The notes beneath the pieces were generated by a model, which was not told the origin of the DNA, did not search any database, and worked only from the letters and a program-made list of their open reading frames with translations. The translations under genes and the position numbers were made by a program. Shown here piece by piece: positions 59,159-64,000 of a stretch of 64,000 bases of DNA. Source of the stretch: Planctomyces sp. (GTDB taxonomy: Bacteria; Planctomycetota; Planctomycetia; Planctomycetales; Planctomycetaceae); NCBI GenBank assembly GCA_019636235.1, contig JAHBXW010000007.1, positions 1-64,000 of the forward strand, written 5' to 3'. The stretch's first letter is position 1; every line of letters starts with the position of its first letter.

Positions 59159-60418
59159 TCAGTCGCCGGCCAGGTACAGGTACTCGGATGCCTTTCCCGT
59201 GGCCCGCTGGCCCGTCGAGACGCGCCGGAGCACGCCGTCGACGACGAGCATTCGCAGCATCCGTGCCGCCCATGTCTGGTCACAGCCGATCAGCCGGCCC
59301 GCAGTCCGGCCGTCCAGAAAGAACGCCTTCCCGTCTCCGGCGATGCGCTGGAGTTCGCGGGCGAACGCGATCAGGGATCGCACCGGCGGCGAGTCGTACT
59401 GACCGGCGATGGCTGGCGGGACTGATGCGACCGCGCGACGAAAGGCCGCCTCAATCGCCCCGCTGCCCGCCGCGAAGCGCACGTTCCGCCAGGCGTCCAG
59501 GAAGTCCGACCAGGTCTCGGCCCACCCCTTCGTCTGGATCGCAGGCAGCGCCTGCTGATGCCATCTCAGGACGATGTCCCGAAGTTCGCTCGCGTCGGCG
59601 CTGGCGTATTCGCGTGCCGCCTTCAGCCGGCGGGCCAGTTCGAACAGCTTGCGGCGCCGCTCCCCGGGGCCTGACGGCAGGCAGCCGAGAATCGCCACCT
59701 CAACAGAGTCCTCACAGTGCTCACAGTGCTCACAGGACTTCTCATGCGGGGGTGGTGGGGGGGTAGGGGGGCTTTTTGTATCATTTTTGGTGTCCTTCAC
59801 CGCTCCCTCATCCCAGCGGTCCACCTCATTCCACCGCTCCAGCAGCCCCGACCCCGGCAGATCGTGAATCTGCGGAATCCTGTCTCCGATGCTCCAGTTG
59901 ACCGGCTCATACGTGCCGTTTGTCAGCACGGTCGGCGGAATGGCGGTGACGCAGGCCTCGGCCCGGAACTCGCCGTCGCCCAGGTACAGCAGCGCCTTCC
60001 CTGTCGCGCTGCATGCCCGTGCACAGCCCAGGTCGGCGTCGTCGCACCGGCCGGCGACGTGGTATCCGCCCGAGGGCGTTCGGCTGACGAATAGAGCCTC
60101 CGCGACGTCCGGGTGAACGTCTCGCCAGCGTTGGAATGCCGCGGGATCATCGAAGTCCCGGACGGCGAATCGATGGCTATTGGCGGCCGCCAATCCGCAT
60201 GGTCCACGGCCGGCCTTCCGGCGGATTTCGCGCTCGAACGGAAGCAGCTTCCGACCGGCCCAGCGTCCTGCAGGCCGCTTCTCGCCGGGCTTCAACAACA
60301 CCGGCTGGATGCCCTGATCGCGGAGCCAGACCGCGGCGTCGGCGATCTCGTCCGGCGACGGAATTCTGCGAATCGGAGCGCGCTGGCGCTCGCCCGTGGG
60401 GGCCCCGAAGGTTACCAT
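59159..60418 (-). CDS. Bifunctional primase-polymerase (Prim-Pol) domain protein
   Basis: A 419-residue replication protein. Residues 20-185 form a Prim-Pol domain: VWLRDQGIQPVLLKPGEKRPAGRWAGRK, the metal-binding VRDFDDPAAFQRW with a D-F-D, and the SGGYHVAGR motif. The metal-binding His-type SGGYH and DxD pair is the archaeo-eukaryotic primase signature of mobile elements. A Pro-rich hinge and a C-E-H-C-E-H-C motif encoded by three 9-bp repeats (59712-59738) lead into a helical C-terminal domain with a winged-helix-like end (GRTAGRLIGCDQTWAARMLRMLVVDGVLRRV). No helicase domain is fused. I chose ATG 60418 over a GTG at 60454. Confidence 0.82.
   Translation of the reverse strand: MVTFGAPTGERQRAPIRRIPSPDEIADAAVWLRDQGIQPVLLKPGEKRPAGRWAGRKLLPFEREIRRKAGRGPCGLAAANSHRFAVRDFDDPAAFQRWRDVHPDVAEALFVSRTPSGGYHVAGRCDDADLGCARACSATGKALLYLGDGEFRAEACVTAIPPTVLTNGTYEPVNWSIGDRIPQIHDLPGSGLLERWNEVDRWDEGAVKDTKNDTKSPPTPPPPPHEKSCEHCEHCEDSVEVAILGCLPSGPGERRRKLFELARRLKAAREYASADASELRDIVLRWHQQALPAIQTKGWAETWSDFLDAWRNVRFAAGSGAIEAAFRRAVASVPPAIAGQYDSPPVRSLIAFARELQRIAGDGKAFFLDGRTAGRLIGCDQTWAARMLRMLVVDGVLRRVSTGQRATGKASEYLYLAGD
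59712..59738. repeat. Three 9-bp tandem repeats
   Basis: tcacagtgc, tcacagtgc and tcacaggac in a row, inside the primase gene; they encode a Cys-Glu-His repeat on the minus strand. Confidence 0.8.
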
Positions 60419-60505
60419 TCTTGTGCTCGGTGCTGCTGCCGGGAGCGGTGCCACCCGCTGCCCGGCATGGATACTCGATGGGAGCCGGCCAATCGCCGGC
60501 TCTCG

Positions 60506-60715
60506 TCATTTCTGGGGTGGGCTTTCGCTGGTTGCCGGAGCGCGCTGGCACTCCAAGAAGTCCTGCAAGCCGGCGACGGTGTACCGCCTCAACCGACCCA
60601 GCCGGGCCGGCCGCAGCTCAGCATCGAGCCTCGCGAGCGACCTCAGGCTGATGCCCAGGAGTTTCGCGGCCGTGCTGGAGTCGACCGCCAGGGGTTGGAG
60701 TTCGATGCCGGTCAT
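60506..60715 (-). CDS. Excisionase-like small HTH protein
   Basis: A 69-residue protein with a MerR/excisionase-type helix-turn-helix (VDSSTAAKLLGISLRSLARLDAELRPARLGRLRRYTVAGLQDFL). Small size and position among int, primase and another HTH protein suggest a recombination directionality factor or transcription regulator. Overlaps the upstream HTH gene by four bases (ATGA type), so they are coupled. Confidence 0.75.
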   Translation of the reverse strand: MTGIELQPLAVDSSTAAKLLGISLRSLARLDAELRPARLGRLRRYTVAGLQDFLECQRAPATSESPPQK

Positions 60716-60927
60716 CGGGCGGCCTCCTCGGTCGCCGATACCGCAGCGCGATCCGCCAACACCCGCTCGACTGCCTCAGGGGCGAACAAGAATCGCCCGC
60801 TACCCACTGAGAGGCAGGGAACCCTGCCCGCCGCAGCTTCAATTTTCAGCCACCGTGCCGTCACACCCAGGCGGTGAGCCATGCGAGCGAGCGACAGGAC
60901 CTTGGGGGGAGTTGATGTCGTGTTCAT
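60712..60927 (-). CDS. Small HTH DNA-binding protein
   Basis: A 71-residue protein with an excisionase-type winged HTH (VLSLARMAHRLGVTARWLKIEAAAGRVPCLSVGSGRFLFAPEAVERVLADRAA), like the HTH_17 family. It starts the coupled pair with the 69-residue protein. Either of the two may control excision or gene expression of the element. Confidence 0.75.
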   Translation of the reverse strand: MNTTSTPPKVLSLARMAHRLGVTARWLKIEAAAGRVPCLSVGSGRFLFAPEAVERVLADRAAVSATEEAAR

Positions 60928-61017
60928 GCCCCAAGGGTAGACGGGGGCATGTGCGCCAACTGTGCGCCTACTGCAAATCTCTGGGATCTCGAAAACTCGT
61001 CTCGATAGACCTCAGGA

Positions 61018-61941
61018 CTACGGTTCCTGCAGGCGGAGCATTCCTTTGCCGGCCGAGACGATCATCGTTTTCCACGCGCCGTGTTGGCGGTATATCGGTG
61101 CGACCCGCGAGCCTTCAATTTCCGCCGTCTCGACGATGTAGGCTTCGCCCAATACTGGAGTGCGATTCTCCCACGCATCCCACAGCACCTTGACGATGGC
61201 GGCCTGCTTCGGCGTGAATGAGTGCGCCTGTCCAAACCAGTTCACTGATCGAAAGTCAGGGCTGTGCGAAGCCCCGGCCGGCTGGGCTTCCATTATCACG
61301 ACAGCCTCCCGGCCCGTCGTCACACAGGGTGCAATGGCCTCAACCGCTTTCCGCAGTTCCTCACGGATCCGGTTCCATGCCTTCTCGTCAGCGGAGCGCA
61401 GGTCGGCCTCAAGCGACATTCTTCCGAATGCAGCCTCAATCCCAGCGTCCGGACAGAGCGACAACAGCCAGAAACAGCCGTCTGCGTGCTGGTCGTTCGC
61501 AGCGACGACAATCCGCTCCAGCTCAGACTTCTGTTCGTCGCTGAGTCCGTCGCGGACGTGCGGATCGATCCCGGTCTCCGTGTGGTCGAACCGCTGCCCG
61601 TCAACCCCCTCAATCGCAACGACCCGGCGAACGTCGCCCCGCTCGTGAAACGGCATTGGCGCCCGCCTGTCCCGCACATGCCGCAGTTCCTCGGTCGTCA
61701 GCAGAGCCCGGTCGCTGAGCGTCGGGTGGCCCCGCCAGGGCAGCGCATCGCACGACGTTCGAACGAACGCCGCCCGCCGCTCCAAGTCTCGGCGTTGGCC
61801 CTCGCCGAGCGAATCCACGAATGCCCGGGCAGACCAGGTGATGTCTTGAATCGCCTCGGGAGAAAGCCCCCCGCAGGGCCGCACTTCGACGCCAGAAAGC
61901 AGCGACAGGAGCGACTGCGCCGCAGAAGCAGTATCAGCCAT
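61018..61941 (-). CDS. Hypothetical protein of the integrated element, 307 aa
   Basis: Not recognised. Starts MADTASAAQSLLSLLSGVEVRP. The first 120 residues are helical (IQDITWSARAFVDSLGEGQRRDLERRAAFVRTSCDALP); a middle section (EQKSELERIVVAANDQHADGCFWLLSLCPDAGIEAAFG) and a C-terminal winged-helix-like module (SFTPKQAAIVKVLWDAWENRTPVLGEAYIVE, then SRVAPIYRQHGAWKTMIVSAG) follow. The final module resembles the DNA-binding end of some satellite or phage regulatory proteins. The open frame upstream of 61941 is not protein-like. Confidence 0.7.
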   Translation of the reverse strand: MADTASAAQSLLSLLSGVEVRPCGGLSPEAIQDITWSARAFVDSLGEGQRRDLERRAAFVRTSCDALPWRGHPTLSDRALLTTEELRHVRDRRAPMPFHERGDVRRVVAIEGVDGQRFDHTETGIDPHVRDGLSDEQKSELERIVVAANDQHADGCFWLLSLCPDAGIEAAFGRMSLEADLRSADEKAWNRIREELRKAVEAIAPCVTTGREAVVIMEAQPAGASHSPDFRSVNWFGQAHSFTPKQAAIVKVLWDAWENRTPVLGEAYIVETAEIEGSRVAPIYRQHGAWKTMIVSAGKGMLRLQEP

Positions 61942-62257
61942 TCCGGCCCCCCGGACCCCGATCGAAAAGAAGCGGGGAAGCCGACTCGGGTATTGCCGGC
62001 GTTCGGGAGCGACCCTATCCCCGGTCACACTGTACGAACGCACAGGAGGCCCGTGCAAGCGTTCCGACGCCCCGGGGCGGGGATTCCCTTGGCCGGTGTC
62101 TGGAGGCCGTCTGAGGCGACGCTGGAGGCCAGAGCGGCAAGTTCTTGCTGGGCATCCGAAGAACTTGATGGCTTGCTGATGCCGATATTGAACGTGCGTT
62201 CCCCGGCAATCACGGCGACTGTCCAGCATGGACAGTCGCATCTGATCGGCCTGCAAC
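61942..62257. other. Gap before the 307-aa gene
   Basis: No supported gene. The minus frame is open but Arg/Pro-rich and without motif; the region 62070-62260 has lower GC than its surroundings and could hold the promoter of the 307-residue gene. Confidence 0.4.
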
Positions 62258-62425
62258 TCACCGTTCAGGCAAATTTGCCTGAACGGGCGAAACATTGGGA
62301 AAACTGCGATTTTGTGCCAGTTCCGACTTCTTCCGCTGGTCTGCTCTGGCCTGTTCGATCCGCTTCAGTTCCCGGAACTCCCGGGCCTTCTGCTCGACGG
62401 TCCGCGAGGTGTCCAGCGTGGGCAC
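62258..62425 (-). CDS. Small helical protein candidate (55 aa)
   Basis: A 55-codon frame from GTG 62425. The translation VEQKAREFRELKRIEQARADQRKK is a charged helix, then a short polar tail ending VQANLPER. No good ribosome site is seen, and the start lies just behind the 43-bp dyad repeat. A stop TGA in this frame lies directly upstream within the repeat, so it is either a small gene or the end of a longer gene broken by a frameshift. Confidence 0.4.
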   Translation of the reverse strand: MPTLDTSRTVEQKAREFRELKRIEQARADQRKKSELAQNRSFPNVSPVQANLPER

Positions 62426-62437
62426 CTGTCGCCGGCG

Positions 62438-62480
62438 ACATGTCGGAATTTTCCGACATGTGATCGGTCACAGGTTGCGC
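62438..62480. repeat. 43-bp double-dyad element, copy 2
   Basis: Arms acatgtcggaa and ttccgacatgt around tt, then tgtgatcggtcaca, then ggttgcgc. It differs from copy 1 at three positions only. Here it lies outside any strong gene, between the small helical ORF and the Gln/Pro-rich gene. Confidence 0.85.
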
Positions 62481-62558
62481 CGAACACGCATCCCCCGGGC
62501 CACGCCGCAGAAGCCCCGCGGGCCAGCAGGCTCAACCGCGGCGGGCCGCAGGGGGTCG

Positions 62559-63695
62559 TCAAAGGCCCGTCAACTCGTTCCAGAACCGCCCCAGCCACCC
62601 CTGATCCACGGGGAGCCGCCGCGGCTCGTACCGTTCCGGGACGGCGCCGGGAGCCGGCCGAAACTTGGGCTTCGGGACGTTCGTTCGCGACCGAATAATG
62701 TCCCCGATCGCCCGGCGGCCTTGCTCGTCCGCAGCCCCCATCGCCTCGATCAGGTCCGCGTCGGAAAAGGCTTCCGCCAGCTTCCGGACAGCATCCGGAT
62801 TCAATCCGCTGGACGCGATGCCCGACGCGAAGTTCGCCACGTAGGCTCGACGCTCGGTCGGGTCTTTCGGCAACTGCATGCCCTGATTTTGCTGCCGCTG
62901 ACCGGCCAGGATCGACTTGGCCAGTCTGGCTCCGGGACCGCCCATCGCCGCCATCCGCTGCAGCCGGAAGTCCTGCCGCTGCCCCTGTACCGCCGCGTTC
63001 CGTTCCTGCCCCGCGCGATAGCGCTCCATCGCCTGCCCGCTCAGCGGCGTCGGCGTCGGATTGGCCTGCAGCGACGCCTGAATGGCCGCAGTCGGAAACC
63101 GGGGCGGTGCGGGCGGAAGCGGCGCCGGGGCCTGCGCCTGACCCTGCGCCACCAGCGACCGCGCCAGCCTCGTCCCCGGACTATCAAACCCCGACGTGAA
63201 CCGCGAGTCCTGATACCGCGCATCCGTGTGGGCGTTGCGGGCCAGGTAGTGCTGCACGGACGGACGGATGTGCGCCGCCTGTTCAGGCGTCATCGGCAGC
63301 ACCGAGTCCGGACCCCCGATCCGGGGCGTGTACGAATACCCGCCCCTCCCATCCGCCACGCCGCCCAGCACCGGAGTCCCGCCCAACGGCCGATAGTTCA
63401 ACGGTTGCTGCTGCGGAACCTCCGGCGAGTCGTACACGGCCGGATTGGACGCCTGGTATTGGGCTGTTGGAAAGGGACCGGCATAATCCGAGCCCTGCAA
63501 CCCCGCAGGCGGATCGTAGCCCATTTCGCGGTACACGTTCGCGAACCGATTGCGGAATGCGCCGGGCTGGTAAGGCTGCATCGCCAGACGCACGTTCGCG
63601 TACCGATCGCCGGACGCTGGCTGGGACTGGTGGGCGGATGCGGTCGGCTGACGGAGACTCTGAGCCAGGCGGCCCAACGCGGCTTGATCGTACAT
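62559..63695 (-). CDS. Gln/Pro/Ala-rich protein of the element
   Basis: A 378-residue protein, not recognised. Residues 1-60 are helical (MYDQAALGRLAQSLRQ), 60-220 are rich in Pro, Gln, Tyr, Asn and Gly (for example YQPGAFRNRFANVYREMGYDPPAG), and 220-330 form a Gln-rich helical part (ERYRAGQERNAAVQGQRQDFRLQRM). The end [42 protein letters not shown] looks folded. The composition is that of phage structural or scaffold proteins, which is a weak argument. The ATG at 63695 begins the ordered part; the frame is open 37 codons earlier. Confidence 0.65.
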   Translation of the reverse strand: MYDQAALGRLAQSLRQPTASAHQSQPASGDRYANVRLAMQPYQPGAFRNRFANVYREMGYDPPAGLQGSDYAGPFPTAQYQASNPAVYDSPEVPQQQPLNYRPLGGTPVLGGVADGRGGYSYTPRIGGPDSVLPMTPEQAAHIRPSVQHYLARNAHTDARYQDSRFTSGFDSPGTRLARSLVAQGQAQAPAPLPPAPPRFPTAAIQASLQANPTPTPLSGQAMERYRAGQERNAAVQGQRQDFRLQRMAAMGGPGARLAKSILAGQRQQNQGMQLPKDPTERRAYVANFASGIASSGLNPDAVRKLAEAFSDADLIEAMGAADEQGRRAIGDIIRSRTNVPKPKFRPAPGAVPERYEPRRLPVDQGWLGRFWNELTGL

Positions 63696-64000
63696 TGCAA
63701 CCCCGAAAAGGCGACCGAGAGAAGCGGCCGGTCGCATGTCCCCGCTGGCCTGAAGACACTGTGAAGCTGATCGGGCAGAGTTGCCCCGCCGCGCGATGCC
63801 AATCACCCCGGTTCCGAGAGATTCTCCGGATTCGGCCCCGGACGGATCTCAGGGAAAAAAGTGCGAGGGGGACGTACCACACTACGACGGCGGGTCTGGG
63901 GGGACGCCCCGGGGCTGGGGCCGGCGAATTGCACCGGACTTGCACCGGGGATCGCACCGCCGGAGTTACTTCGCCACACGAGCCATCGTCGCAACCTGCC
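63696..64000. other. Right edge of the window inside the element
   Basis: No supported gene. Frames are open but Pro/Arg/Gly-rich and overlapping. The far end of the element (attR) is not in the window. Confidence 0.4.

Noticed and set aside
62265-62471. 68-codon ORF beginning MTDHMSENSDMS
   Set aside because: Its similarity to the ParB-like protein is confined to the 43-bp dyad repeat; the rest is low complexity and overlaps a more protein-like frame.

Overview
The window is GC-rich (about 65% by eye) and reads as a chromosomal segment from a member of the Planctomycetota, probably Planctomycetales. This rests on two PSD1-type genes (planctomycete cytochrome C plus DUF1549 and DUF1553), a PEP-CTERM-like protein, a DUF1573 protein, a flotillin-like FloA next to NfeD, a di-heme oxidoreductase, and many secreted proteins beside ordinary housekeeping genes. 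No rRNA operon or CRISPR array is visible.

Positions 1-42020 are mostly core chromosome: hisF, a PQQ-type beta-propeller, an Lhr-type large helicase, an enterochelin-esterase-like hydrolase, a small division/cell-wall cluster on the minus strand (rsmH, a LysM protein, an FtsL-like protein and ftsI), dtd, recJ, an M20 dipeptidase, a di-heme oxidoreductase, a TPR/DUF1573 secreted-protein locus with a probable frameshift, a VOC protein, the RNase P RNA gene (minus strand), a PSD1 gene, an acyltransferase, the nfeD-floA group, a glycosyltransferase, a ketosynthase/rhodanese/trpD operon, a coiled-coil envelope protein with a promoter and terminator, and a PfkB-type sugar kinase. Small relics lie between them: an RND-efflux C-terminal fragment at 9879-10099, and palindromic repeats near 15410, 42116 and 42214.

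Positions 42100-52170 form an accessory Rhs/YD-repeat locus on the minus strand, heavily rearranged by insertion sequences. In transcription order it holds a truncated Rhs core with its own C-terminal tip (52166 to 49893), a leucine-rich-repeat gene (48768 to 46194), a second, frameshifted orphan Rhs core with a different tip (46178 to 44507), and a further reading frame (43569 to 42593) that continues the second tip in frame once an IS is removed. Two decayed 0.9-kb IS5-type elements in opposite orientation sit at 43573-44503 and 48973-49893. A third, intact-looking 1,497-bp IS at 46562-48058 splits the LRR gene with a CTAA target duplication; removing it restores a 357-codon frame exactly. 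The layout looks like a polymorphic-toxin locus with a displaced orphan tip.

Positions 52400-56260 return to core-type genes: a universal stress protein, a membrane protein and a second PSD1 gene. At 56388 lies an initiator-type tRNA-Met, used as the attachment site of an integrative element that runs off the right edge. The tyrosine integrase reads into the tRNA, and behind it on the same strand lie a small charged protein, a ParB-like protein, a Prim-Pol primase, two small HTH proteins (excisionase-like), two unrecognised proteins and a Gln/Pro/Ala-rich protein. This compact int-xis-primase layout recalls phage satellites or integrative plasmids. A 43-bp segment with two overlapping dyads occurs twice inside the element and is a good candidate for a binding site of its own proteins.
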